From: Candidatus Enterococcus ferrettii | GTDB taxonomy: Bacteria > Bacillota > Bacilli > Lactobacillales > Enterococcaceae | DNA length: 64,000 bases | Direction: 5' to 3' | Assembly (NCBI RefSeq): GCF_017377655.1 | Contig: NZ_JAFREL010000003.1 | Location: 276-64,275, forward strand | Position numbers and translations under genes: made by a program | Part shown: positions 35,531 to 42,792 of the stretch, one piece after another | Layout: every line of letters begins with the position of its first letter | Position numbering within the stretch: position 1 is the first letter of the stretch | Notes under the pieces: model-generated | What the model was told of the DNA's origin: nothing | What the model saw: only the letters and a program-made list of their open reading frames with translations | Database searches by the model: none

Positions 35531-36418
35531 CTACTTTTTCCGATAACGCTCATAATAACTTTTAGCTTTTTCCTGATGAATCTGGAAAATGATTCCATAA
35601 AAATGTGTTTCCGAAGTCGCGGTCTCACTTAAGTGCTGCAGCAAGGTTTTCATTTTAGGCTGATAAACCGGATAATCTACATAAAGCTGCAACAGATTCT
35701 CACTGAACTTCAACTGGATCATCAAATGTAGGTTATCTGACTGTTGAATCGTTTGCTGATACTCATTGAAGACTGTTTGAGCAGTTGGAACATCATTGGT
35801 GATTAACAAGCTTTGGACTCTGTTGAAATACAAATCGCCCATTTCCTCATAGTAAACTTTGCTGTCAAATGACTGATATTTCTCCAATTCTTGCCCAATC
35901 CGCTGGTAGATCGCGCCAGCTTTTTCTTTGTCCTTTTCAGAAAGTGACAACAATACCAGCTTGCTCAGCTTGATTTCTTTCATTGTCCACATCTTGGCAT
36001 TTTCTAATTCAGCCAGAATTTCATTAAAGGGTTCTCGGGAAAATTTATAAAAATTGGTGTTGGTAATTAGTACTAAGAGGTAGGCCTGAATCGCTAAATA
36101 GCGCAGCTCGATCGCTTGGTGCTGCTTATATTCTTCGTAAATATCATAAAGCACCTCAAATTTGCCACTTTTATAAAGCTGATCGATTTTGTCTTCCAAA
36201 GCTTTCACTTCATCCTCTTGTGATTGCTTCTTGAAATACTCGAATTCTTGATAGGTAATCCCTAAATTTTTGATGAACCCTTCAAACTTAGTAATTTCCA
36301 CAGAATATTTTCCGGCCTCAAAATCACTATAGAAGGTTTTTGAAACGATGCCGATATAAACTTCTTTTTGCATAAATCCTTTTGCTTTCCGAATTTGCTT
36401 GATGATTTCGCCGTACAT
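35531..36418 (-). CDS. Rgg/MutR-family transcriptional regulator
   Basis: 295 residues. An N-terminal XRE-type helix-turn-helix (MYGEIIKQIRKAKGFMQKEVYIGIVSKTFYSDFEAGKY) is followed by a long all-helical TPR-like domain (from about 70), the layout of Rgg regulators that sense short peptides. The ATG at 36416-36418 is chosen because TGGAGATA lies just before it; the frame could extend four codons upstream. A perfect 24-bp palindrome lies 16 bases upstream, and a CPBP protease gene diverges from it. It probably controls itself and that protease, perhaps as part of bacteriocin or competence-like regulation (inference). Confidence 0.82.
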   Translation of the reverse strand: MYGEIIKQIRKAKGFMQKEVYIGIVSKTFYSDFEAGKYSVEITKFEGFIKNLGITYQEFEYFKKQSQEDEVKALEDKIDQLYKSGKFEVLYDIYEEYKQHQAIELRYLAIQAYLLVLITNTNFYKFSREPFNEILAELENAKMWTMKEIKLSKLVLLSLSEKDKEKAGAIYQRIGQELEKYQSFDSKVYYEEMGDLYFNRVQSLLITNDVPTAQTVFNEYQQTIQQSDNLHLMIQLKFSENLLQLYVDYPVYQPKMKTLLQHLSETATSETHFYGIIFQIHQEKAKSYYERYRKK

Positions 36419-36433
36419 AGCTATCTCCATTTC

Positions 36434-36457
36434 ATAATTCCTGTATACAGGAATTAT
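36434..36457. promoter_or_regulatory. Perfect 24-bp palindrome, candidate Rgg operator
   Basis: ATAATTCCTGTA followed by its exact reverse complement TACAGGAATTAT. It lies between the divergent Rgg regulator and CPBP protease genes. A half-site-like ATTACAGGA recurs directly before the protease RBS at about 36502. Confidence 0.7.
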
Positions 36458-36481
36458 AGCGGAATTTCACTAAGAAGCCCA

Positions 36482-36490
36482 TGCTATAGT
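36482..36490 (+). promoter_or_regulatory. Extended -10 element of the CPBP gene
   Basis: TGCTATAGT, an extended -10, lies 25 bases downstream of the palindrome and 29 bases before the CPBP start codon. No good -35 is visible, suggesting activator dependence. Confidence 0.45.
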
Positions 36491-36518
36491 GTAAAAAACG
36501 AATTACAGGAGGAACAAA

Positions 36519-37241
36519 ATGAGTAAAACATATTTTAAATTGGTAGGTTTAGCAATCGGATTAACACTGGTTATTAGCTTGTTTTCAGCAGCAAGTGTGA
36601 TTTTAGCAATGGATACTAACGGAATTATTCTGTCTCAAATAGCGGCGTTTGCATTGTACGCTCTCTTTTTAATTTTTTATATGAAGAAGAAAGAGCTTAG
36701 CCTGAAACCGTTTGGCTTTAAAAAAGGGACTGTGCCCATCTATTGGATAGGCTTCATCGCACTGATCGTACTTATTCAACCAGCGATTTTGGGCCTCAAC
36801 CGTTCCTTGCCGATTTCAACCATTTTATTGATTGGGCTTCAGATGCTTCTGGTAGGTTTTGTAGAAGAAACACTCTTTCGGGGAATCTTTTTCTATTTTT
36901 TGAAAGACAAAAGTCCAACGTTTTACTTGCTGTTTTCTAGTAGTATCTTCGGTATTTTGCATATCGCTAGCGGACTGAATCCAGATACAGCGTCGGTATT
37001 GGTTATTCTGCAAATCATTAATGCTTTATTATTAGGTGGTGTATTTTCGCTTATGTATTATTCAACTGGCTCACTTTATTTAGTCATCGGTTTCCATGCA
37101 GCATTCAATATCTTGGCCTCATTATCTATGAGCGGTTCTTTACAGCAAAACATCTGGGCGGTCTCTCTTTTATCTGTTTGCTACATGGTCTTTTTGATTG
37201 TTTTCCCTAAACGTCAATTACGTGGGAAAACGGCTGTTTAG
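36519..37241 (+). CDS. CPBP (Abi/CAAX) family intramembrane metalloprotease
   Basis: 240 residues, about seven to eight membrane helices. Catalytic motifs of the CPBP family are present: FVEETLFRG (E116, E117), FGILHIA with His near 148, and GFHAAFN near 191. Members cleave membrane proteins or serve in bacteriocin self-immunity and peptide maturation. AGGAGGAAC precedes the ATG. It diverges from the Rgg-type regulator across a palindromic operator and is the first of four CPBP genes within 3.5 kb. Confidence 0.87.
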   Translation: MSKTYFKLVGLAIGLTLVISLFSAASVILAMDTNGIILSQIAAFALYALFLIFYMKKKELSLKPFGFKKGTVPIYWIGFIALIVLIQPAILGLNRSLPISTILLIGLQMLLVGFVEETLFRGIFFYFLKDKSPTFYLLFSSSIFGILHIASGLNPDTASVLVILQIINALLLGGVFSLMYYSTGSLYLVIGFHAAFNILASLSMSGSLQQNIWAVSLLSVCYMVFLIVFPKRQLRGKTAV

Positions 37242-37329
37242 TTAAAGGTATGTTAGGTGAAAAATAAAGCTGAGAAAGTAAATTAGTTGAGAAGATATTG
37301 CTAAATTTTACCAAAGTAATCAGCGTTTC

Positions 37330-37977
37330 TCACATCAAATTTATCAATAAATGCAGCAATGTTGGATAAGCTAACTCCTTGGTGTATTGGTAAGCTATTC
37401 CTAATAACCAGCCCACTGAACAATAAATGAACCAGTTGATATCTATCACAAACTGGTGAGCAAAGCCGAAGACTATTCCAGAAACGATAATTTTAATAAT
37501 GGTATTTAGTTTGGTTTGTTTTGGAAAAAACATCTTAAAAAATAGCCCTCTAAAAAGCAGTTCTTCCACTGTTGGAGCGAATAAATAGTTACTGATAGAC
37601 ACAAGTAAAGGTACCTGCAGATAATACTGGTTAATTAGCTGCTGGTTCTCTGGCAAGGCTGCTGTATTGTAGTGTCCATCCAAATAACCGATTAACAATA
37701 CCAATAACAGCATTCCCAGTGTAATACTCAGTTTTCGCCAACTAATTCCAGTGAAAAAGATCACGTTGCCATTCGATTCTTTGAAGAACTTGTATTTAGA
37801 AAATTTAGTAAAAAGTAAAATGATAAACAGCCAGATTATTAATTCAATGAAAACAAACGATGTCTCATGTGCGTTAAGCCATACAGAATCAATACCTAGA
37901 ATTACTTCCAAGTGTAAAAAGATTGAAGCTGCACATAGTAAACTAAAATAAAAGATACGTTTTGTTATGCTCACCAT
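37330..37977 (-). CDS. CPBP family intramembrane metalloprotease
   Basis: 215 residues, multiple membrane helices. Motifs APTVEELLFRGLFFKMFF (EE near 138), FGFAHQFV and the C-terminal LLHLLINL match the family; the second glutamate, Arg and both histidines are present. It lies just downstream of a terminator (38036-38086) and so has its own promoter, convergent with the CPBP gene at 36519-37241. A bacteriocin immunity or processing role is inferred from neighbours. Confidence 0.83.
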   Translation of the reverse strand: MVSITKRIFYFSLLCAASIFLHLEVILGIDSVWLNAHETSFVFIELIIWLFIILLFTKFSKYKFFKESNGNVIFFTGISWRKLSITLGMLLLVLLIGYLDGHYNTAALPENQQLINQYYLQVPLLVSISNYLFAPTVEELLFRGLFFKMFFPKQTKLNTIIKIIVSGIVFGFAHQFVIDINWFIYCSVGWLLGIAYQYTKELAYPTLLHLLINLM

Positions 37978-38035
37978 AGTTCTCCTCGTAATGAATAATT
38001 AAGAGTATGACACGTAATTGAATTCTCTATTCAGT

Positions 38036-38086
38036 AAAAAAGCTTTAAAACGCCGTTCACCTACTGGATACGTTTTAAAGCTTTTT
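38036..38086. terminator. Bidirectional terminator ending the bacteriocin-immunity operon
   Basis: AAAAAGCTTTAAAACG pairs perfectly with CGTTTTAAAGCTTTTT around an 18-base loop. It lies 2 bases after the stop of the immunity-like gene. Confidence 0.85.
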
Positions 38087-38088
38087 GA

Positions 38089-38355
38089 TTATAACCCTGA
38101 CCAAGCTTTCGGCATTCGTATCACAGAGAGCAAGTCCAATAACACTTTGGGAGTAGAAAATCCATTTCTAATCGTAAATCTGCTAACTGCTGGTTGAAAT
38201 TCTTTCTTGTAATCATAAAAAAACTCCCCCTCAAGAACACTCATTTTGCTTCTTTCTAAAATACTGCAAAGTACTTTAACTTTCTGGGTATCAGAATCTT
38301 TCAAAGCTGTTTTAGTTAGTGTCAAAACATCACTCAAGTAATCCGTATTTTTCAC
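38089..38355 (-). CDS. Bacteriocin immunity protein (EntA_Immun-like)
   Basis: About 88 residues, soluble and helical. The C-terminal pattern VSRFTIRNGFSTPKVLLDLLSVI resembles pediocin-like bacteriocin immunity proteins, which end with a helix bearing a similar Ser-x-x-hydrophobic...hydrophobic-x-x-LL motif and guard the mannose-PTS receptor. A GTG at 38355 is favoured because GAAAGG stands 8 bases before it; an earlier GTG at 38364 abuts that site. It is the last gene of the putative two-peptide bacteriocin operon, far from the pediocin-like peptide at 56902, which has its own immunity gene. It may be an orphan immunity protein. Confidence 0.65.
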   Translation of the reverse strand: MKNTDYLSDVLTLTKTALKDSDTQKVKVLCSILERSKMSVLEGEFFYDYKKEFQPAVSRFTIRNGFSTPKVLLDLLSVIRMPKAWSGL

Positions 38356-38379
38356 GATACTCACCTTTCTATTATCCCT

Positions 38380-38976
38380 TTATCCTCCAAACAAGTAAGG
38401 AAGAAACATCAGTGAATTATTCAAGCAATGGATAAGAATAACAATCTCAATCCTTTTCGTTCTTTGATAGATTATCCCCAGTACTAAACCACCTGATGCA
38501 TAAATAAGTAAGCTGACTAAATCAGTTGGTTGATGGAATAAACCGAAAAGCAAACTACTAACTACTATTCCCACCTTATAATTAGCAAAAAAATAGTAAT
38601 GAATCAGAAATCCTCGAAAGATAAATTCTTCCATAATTGGACCAACAATTGCGATCAGTAAAAATTGAAGCCAAACAGGATGAGCAGCATAAGCACTTTC
38701 CACCAGCTGCTGATTATGAGTCGCTGTCTCCCCCAGTAGAAACAGAAGTGCCCCACCGGCTGCTTTTACTAGGATAAAAATCAGGAACCCGATTAGGACT
38801 AGCTTTATATCAGACAAATGAACTCGCCAATCTCTGAGCTCAAAAATTCCAAGACTTTGACATACAAGGATCATTATCCATAAAAGTGAAGCAGCGATTA
38901 GCGGTACCAGAAAATCCTTAAGAGTTGTTTTTGCGCGTAAAGCAACCATATCCGGCACCTGTGAAATAATCACCAT
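38380..38976 (-). CDS. CPBP family intramembrane protease, probable immunity protein
   Basis: 198 residues, about six membrane helices. VGPIMEEFIFRGFLIHYYFF (EE near 116), LLFGLFHQPT and IHCLNNSL carry the EExxxR, FxxxH and HxxxN/B motifs. An internal ATG at 38949 with AGGTG upstream could be the real start (giving MVALRAKTTL). CPBP proteins beside class II bacteriocins (PlnI, SkkI types) are known to give self-immunity, with the motif residues required. It belongs to the minus-strand operon running from the bacteriocin genes to the terminator at 38036. Confidence 0.83.
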   Translation of the reverse strand: MVIISQVPDMVALRAKTTLKDFLVPLIAASLLWIMILVCQSLGIFELRDWRVHLSDIKLVLIGFLIFILVKAAGGALLFLLGETATHNQQLVESAYAAHPVWLQFLLIAIVGPIMEEFIFRGFLIHYYFFANYKVGIVVSSLLFGLFHQPTDLVSLLIYASGGLVLGIIYQRTKRIEIVILIHCLNNSLMFLPYLFGG

Positions 38977-39053
38977 CCCGAAAAAAGTGACTATTCCTGT
39001 GGCGTATTTCTGAATCTTTTGGTATAAAATTGTGCCTCACCTTTCTTCCCTCT

Positions 39054-39251
39054 TTACTGAGTTAGACCGTCCATTAACCCCTGTAAAAAGCTGGTAGCAA
39101 CAGAGCTGGTGGCAATTTCTATAATGATGATACAAATAATAGCAGCGATTAGCAGCCAGCGATAATTTCGTGGCAGAGTCTGCTTTTTATTGTTGATATA
39201 GACAATTAATCCAATCAGTACAATCAATAGCAGGATTCTCAATAAAAACAT
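39054..39251 (-). CDS. Small two-helix membrane protein in the bacteriocin operon
   Basis: 65 residues. It starts with a hydrophobic helix (MFLLRILLLIVLIGLIVYI), a basic loop NNKKQTLPRNYR, a second helix (LLIAAIICIIIIEIATS) and a tail SFLQGLMDGLTQ. Good AGGAGGAAT before the ATG. No family recognised; size and place between two CPBP genes suggest an accessory or immunity role. The tail LMDGL loosely echoes LWDGL at the end of the 42-residue bacteriocin peptide. Confidence 0.6.
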   Translation of the reverse strand: MFLLRILLLIVLIGLIVYINNKKQTLPRNYRWLLIAAIICIIIIEIATSSVATSFLQGLMDGLTQ

Positions 39252-39294
39252 TTGAATTCCTCCTTTCTATCTTTTAGCCATTCATGACTAAGAG

Positions 39295-39918
39295 CTATAG
39301 TAAAACAAGTAAGTTGTTTATAACGTGGGCAGCAATAGAATATTCCAGTCGGTCACTGGCGTAATAAATCCAGCAAAAGGCTATTGATGGACCTAAGTAG
39401 ATCAGTATTTGCCCTAGACTAGTTGGGCGATGAAGCGCAGTAAATAGGACAACACTTACTAAAAAGCCCAATGGTTTATGCTGCTTAAATATGTATCCCA
39501 TGATGAATCCTCGAGCAGCCAGCTCTTCTAAAATAGGACCGCTGATTACGGCAAATAGTGTAAAAATTACTTTGGGTATTTCTCCTAACAATCCTTGAAT
39601 CGCCTCTTCATTGTCTGGTGTTGTGTAACCAGCCCAATAGGCCAGAAGTCCAAAAAGTATCTTTAATCCTACTGCTAAAAAAGTATAATAAAGCAGCTGC
39701 TTCAAGTGAATCCCTCTAATGGTTAATTTTATAGCTGTTATCTGTTCAAAAAAATAGATCGCCAAGTAGAGATTTATTAGAATCACAGCAGCAAAGAATG
39801 CGCTAAGTCCATAGGTGAAGCTGAAGCCCATTTTAGTAATAAAAAGATAAATCCAAATTTGGGGAATAAGTGCAAAAAGAAACTGGATGATAACGAATAG
39901 ATAGCGGCTTTTTTTCAT
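39295..39918 (-). CDS. CPBP family intramembrane protease, probable immunity protein
   Basis: 207 residues, about six membrane helices. The motifs are ISGPILEELAARGFIMGYIF (EE near 138, R nearby), VVLFTALHRPTS and a C-terminal AAHVINNLLVLL. The first motif reads EELAARG rather than EExxxRG with Phe, a small deviation. It is the first gene after the two bacteriocin peptides, 103 bases downstream of the second, and separated from them by an imperfect hairpin. Immunity to the two-peptide bacteriocin is the likeliest role. Confidence 0.83.
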   Translation of the reverse strand: MKKSRYLFVIIQFLFALIPQIWIYLFITKMGFSFTYGLSAFFAAVILINLYLAIYFFEQITAIKLTIRGIHLKQLLYYTFLAVGLKILFGLLAYWAGYTTPDNEEAIQGLLGEIPKVIFTLFAVISGPILEELAARGFIMGYIFKQHKPLGFLVSVVLFTALHRPTSLGQILIYLGPSIAFCWIYYASDRLEYSIAAHVINNLLVLL

Positions 39919-39955
39919 TGGTTCTCTCTTTCTAAACGCTTGTCCTGCTCAAACT

Positions 39956-39995
39956 CTAGACAGACAACGGAGAGCTTGGGGAATTGTCTGCCTAG
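39956..39995 (-). terminator. Intra-operon hairpin between bacteriocin peptides and immunity genes
   Basis: CTAGACAGACAA and TTGTCTGCCTAG form a 12-bp stem with one mismatch and a 16-base loop. There is no T-run on the minus strand, so it may stabilise the upstream mRNA or act as a weak attenuator. Confidence 0.45.
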
Positions 39996-40021
39996 GGTTT
40001 AAGTATGTGGGGAAGCGAAAA

Positions 40022-40162
40022 TTATTTAAAAATACTCCAGATTTCAAATCCTTTTCTTACGATCGTGCCTACTGTTTTTCCAATCTTGTAACCCGTCTTA
40101 TCGTATTGACCGCCACCAGTAATTGCTTGAAGATCCTTTTCATTAAGTACTTGATAGTTCAT
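40022..40162 (-). CDS. Class IIb bacteriocin peptide (46-residue precursor)
   Basis: This gene is too short for routine ORF calling. The double-glycine leader MNYQVLNEKDLQAITGG is followed by a 29-residue mature peptide that starts GQYDKTGYKIGKTVGTIV and ends RKGFEIWSIFK. The mature part is cationic, amphipathic, cysteine-free and has a GxxxG motif (GKTVG), the helix-helix contact of two-peptide bacteriocins. A strong AAGGAGTG lies before the ATG. It follows a second, similar-sized double-glycine peptide gene by 43 bases in one operon, so the two probably act together to permeabilise target membranes. The leader would be cleaved by the C39 exporter at 42793-44943. Confidence 0.82.
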   Translation of the reverse strand: MNYQVLNEKDLQAITGGGQYDKTGYKIGKTVGTIVRKGFEIWSIFK

Positions 40163-40205
40163 CTCTTCTTCACTCCTTGTTTGATTTAATTACTTGTTGA
40201 GAAAC

Positions 40206-40334
40206 TTAACCGACTAAGCCGTCCCACAATCCTTTGTAATAGCTGCCCATGTAGCTAACAAAGTTTTTCCAGGTTCTTTTTCCACCGACAGTTGCTCGTA
40301 ATTGCACAGCAGATAATTGTGTATACTTGTCCAT
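40206..40334 (-). CDS. Class IIb bacteriocin peptide (42-residue precursor)
   Basis: The leader MDKYTQLSAVQLRATVGG is followed by a 24-residue mature peptide that starts KRTWKNFVSYMGSYYKGL and ends WDGLVG. It is aromatic-rich, cationic at the N-terminus and carries GLWDG (GxxxG). GGGAGGTGAG precedes the ATG. It is the first gene after a direct-repeat regulatory box (40397-40427) with a candidate -10 TACGAT. It pairs with the 46-residue precursor downstream. At 24 residues it would be one of the shorter class IIb mature peptides. Confidence 0.8.
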   Translation of the reverse strand: MDKYTQLSAVQLRATVGGKRTWKNFVSYMGSYYKGLWDGLVG

Positions 40335-40396
40335 ATTCTCACCTCCCTTTATCTGGTACCTCCATCGTACTTCTTTTCTTTCGAAGCTTGAGAAAA

Positions 40397-40427
40397 ACAT
40401 CCTGAACCTGTATTTTTCCATCCTAAA
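40397..40427 (-). promoter_or_regulatory. LytTR-type direct-repeat box of the two-peptide bacteriocin operon
   Basis: On the minus strand TTTAGGATGG, 11 bases, then TTCAGGATGT: two 10-base repeats with a 21-base period (two helical turns), as bound by AgrA/ComE-type regulators. It stands 63 bases before the first bacteriocin gene, with a candidate -10 (TACGAT) 27 bases downstream of the box. Confidence 0.7.
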
Positions 40428-40452
40428 CGATTATTTTCTGCTTCATCAACCG

Positions 40453-40484
40453 TTCAAGACAGCATTTGGCTACCTTCAGGACAT
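40453..40484 (+). promoter_or_regulatory. Direct-repeat box of the inducing-peptide/two-component/exporter operon
   Basis: TTCAAGACAG, 12 bases, TTCAGGACAT, a 22-base period. An extended -10 TGCCATACT follows after 25-28 bases at about 40509-40517. This mirrors the divergent box at 40397-40427 and implies positive autoregulation of the regulatory operon. Confidence 0.6.
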
Positions 40485-40545
40485 ATTTTTATATACAGGA
40501 ATGCTTTATGCCATACTAATTTCAATCAATGAAAGGAGTGAGCTT

Positions 40546-40668
40546 ATGAACGTTCAACAATTATCGGAAAAGCAACTAAAGCAAGTACAAGGGGGAAACC
40601 GTGGACAATTCGGTAAAAGCTCGGGTAATCCTGCACAATGTTTATGGTCATTTTTTAGAAAGTGTTAG
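40546..40668 (+). CDS. EntF-like bacteriocin-inducing peptide precursor
   Basis: 40 codons. The double-glycine leader MNVQQLSEKQLKQVQGG is followed by a 23-residue mature peptide that starts NRGQFGKSSGNPAQ and ends CLWSFFRKC. The end matches the pattern of the enterocin A induction factor EntF (...ECVFSLFKKCN): two Cys around an aromatic, basic segment, which may form a disulfide loop. GAAAGGAGTG precedes the ATG. It is immediately upstream of the histidine kinase and response regulator genes, so after export and trimming it should act as the quorum-sensing signal. Confidence 0.88.
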   Translation: MNVQQLSEKQLKQVQGGNRGQFGKSSGNPAQCLWSFFRKC

Positions 40669-40711
40669 ATTTTACTGCCTCTGATATACTCATATTCAAG
40701 AGGTGAATCAA

Positions 40712-42010
40712 ATGGTACAAATTGATACGAAAGCGTACATTTTACGGATGTTTTTATCTTCGTTCTATTTTTATGGCATCTTTTTCAGTCTATATCGTGG
40801 AGTACCCCTTAAGAAAAAGATGATCTTGTTACTGGTTCTTTTGCCAATTACCTTTTTAGTAGAAGTATTCAGTGATTTTTCTGATGTACTAACAATTGTT
40901 GGATGCTACTACCTGCTAAAATCGAAGAAAAAAACAAACTATATTCTTTTGAATACAATCATTTTGAGTATGCTGCTCAGCTACTTTGTTCCACTCCTAG
41001 TTTCTGCTGGAATAATTCCATTTATTTCGTTTTCAGGAGTAAAGGGCTGGACATTGGTGATAGGAGAGATTGTTCTTGATATTATTGCCTTACTAGTGCT
41101 TCTCTTTGCCCTTTACCGCTTTTCAGCAGAACGATTGCTCAAGAAATACAGTTCTCAGTTTTCTTCCATTCTCTTAGGGTATTTATTTTTAGTAGCTTTA
41201 CTGATTACTTACGCCGCTCATTATTATGAAGCCTTTGATCGGTTTGTTGTCGGTTTGGTCATTTTCTTAGTGGTTCAGACCATTTTCCTGCTTATTGTTT
41301 TTGCTCGCGAAACAGCTCACCAAAAGGAAACCTTCGAGCAGCAATTATTCAAGCAGCAGCTAACTGATCTTAAGGAATACGCTGATCAATTAGAAGAGAA
41401 TCAGCAGAAAATGCGCAAGTTTCAGCATGACTATAAAAATCTAATCTTAAGCTTGAAAGAATCTTCTGTCGCAAGTCAGGACACAGAGCTGCTGCAACAA
41501 GTAATTAGCTTGGAGAATTATTCGGATAGGTATTTTGCTTCAATTGCTTGGTCCTATAATGACTTGAAAAACGTAAAAAATACGTATCTGAAGAGTCTGC
41601 TAATTAGTAAACTGTCGGTCATTCAGGAGCATCAGATTGCTTGTTCTTTTGAATGTCGACAGGAGATTGAAGAGCTGCCGATTCCGGTATTTGATTTTAT
41701 TCGTATTCTAGGAATTACACTGGACAATGCGATTGAAGCGGCCCAAGGGCTTGAAAAACCTGCGCTTTCCATTTTGCTTTACCAGGACAATCAGCAACTG
41801 GAATGTTTGGTACAGAATACGTATCAGGAATCAGGTGCAAGTATTCCTCAGCTGATGCAGCCTGGATTTTCTTCCAAGCAAGATCATTTAGGCTTAGGAC
41901 TCTCCAACATCCAAGAACTTAAAACAAAGTATCCAAACTTATATGTGCAGTATGAAAAGGATGAACACACCTTCTCAACTCAAATTATTACCGTTTTTGA
42001 AAGGAAGTAG
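40712..42010 (+). CDS. HPK10-type sensor histidine kinase for the inducing peptide
   Basis: 432 residues. The N-terminal half has six to seven membrane helices; the cytoplasmic half contains FQHDYKNLILSL with the phosphorylated His near 241, an N-box DNAIEAA and GLGLSNIQEL of an AgrC/ComD-type HATPase_c_5 domain. These kinases sense class II bacteriocin pheromones. The ATG at 40712 has AGAGGTG 6 bases upstream; a GTG 9 bases earlier overlaps that site. It follows the inducing peptide by 43 bases and is 4 bases from the response regulator. Confidence 0.9.
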   Translation: MVQIDTKAYILRMFLSSFYFYGIFFSLYRGVPLKKKMILLLVLLPITFLVEVFSDFSDVLTIVGCYYLLKSKKKTNYILLNTIILSMLLSYFVPLLVSAGIIPFISFSGVKGWTLVIGEIVLDIIALLVLLFALYRFSAERLLKKYSSQFSSILLGYLFLVALLITYAAHYYEAFDRFVVGLVIFLVVQTIFLLIVFARETAHQKETFEQQLFKQQLTDLKEYADQLEENQQKMRKFQHDYKNLILSLKESSVASQDTELLQQVISLENYSDRYFASIAWSYNDLKNVKNTYLKSLLISKLSVIQEHQIACSFECRQEIEELPIPVFDFIRILGITLDNAIEAAQGLEKPALSILLYQDNQQLECLVQNTYQESGASIPQLMQPGFSSKQDHLGLGLSNIQELKTKYPNLYVQYEKDEHTFSTQIITVFERK

Positions 42011-42014
42011 CTGC

Positions 42015-42764
42015 ATGAGCTATCCAATTATTATTTGCGAGGATCAACTGATTCAGCTGCAGCAGCTGGATACGATCATCCAAAACTATTTGTTGTTTCA
42101 CAATGATCCCTTTGAGGTAGTCTTAAAGACTCAGAATCCGCTGGAGGTAAAGAAATACCTGCAGCAATTTCAACCAAAAAACGGGGTTTATTTTTTAGAT
42201 ATCGATTTGAACCATACGATTGACGGCATTGACTTGGCCGAAACCATTCGCAATGCTGATGCACAGGCGAAAATTATTTTTATTACAACTCACGAGGAGC
42301 TGGCTCCCCTTACTTTAAAAAGGCGAGTGGAAGCATTAGGCTTCATTACTAAGGACCAACCATTGGAGGATTATCGGACGGAGATTATGGAGCTGTTGTC
42401 AGTAGCTCAAGAGCGAATTGCGACAGCTAAGAATGATCAGGGTCAGAATTTTACCTTTTCTATTGGTACTCAGACCTTCAACCTTAATTTGGCTGAGGTT
42501 TTGTTCCTAGAGCCTTCAACTATTCCTCATCGTGTGGTTTTGTACACTGTGAATGGCCACTATGAATTCTACGGCAAGCTGCAGGATTTGGAGAAAGCTT
42601 ATCCCGCATTGTTTCGTGCCAGCCGTTCTTGTTTGGTGAATTTAACAAAGGCTCGAGAAATAGATTTTGCTAACCGTACAATTCATTTCAATGCTGAGCT
42701 AAGCCGTACCTTTGCTTTAGGTAAAGCTAAGAAGCTAAAGGAACGGTTAGAAAAAATGAAGTAA
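42015..42764 (+). CDS. LytTR-family response regulator (AgrA/ComE-like)
   Basis: 249 residues. The receiver domain spans about 1-125 with ED near residues 9-10 and phospho-acceptor in FLDIDLN (D62). The LytTR DNA-binding domain spans about 145-245 (FLEPSTIPHRVVLYTVNGHYEFYGKL...FRASRSCLVNL). It would bind direct repeats such as those at 40397-40427, 40453-40484 and 57163-57193. AAGGAAG lies before the ATG. Last regulatory gene before the exporter. Confidence 0.9.
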   Translation: MSYPIIICEDQLIQLQQLDTIIQNYLLFHNDPFEVVLKTQNPLEVKKYLQQFQPKNGVYFLDIDLNHTIDGIDLAETIRNADAQAKIIFITTHEELAPLTLKRRVEALGFITKDQPLEDYRTEIMELLSVAQERIATAKNDQGQNFTFSIGTQTFNLNLAEVLFLEPSTIPHRVVLYTVNGHYEFYGKLQDLEKAYPALFRASRSCLVNLTKAREIDFANRTIHFNAELSRTFALGKAKKLKERLEKMK

Positions 42765-42792
42765 CTTATTGAAGGGAGTAAGCCTTGTTCAA

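Noticed and set aside
35248..35628. 126-codon minus-strand open frame overlapping the Rgg 3' end
   Set aside because: It overlaps the well supported Rgg gene, has no ribosome site or recognisable family, and its composition looks like antisense of AT-rich DNA.
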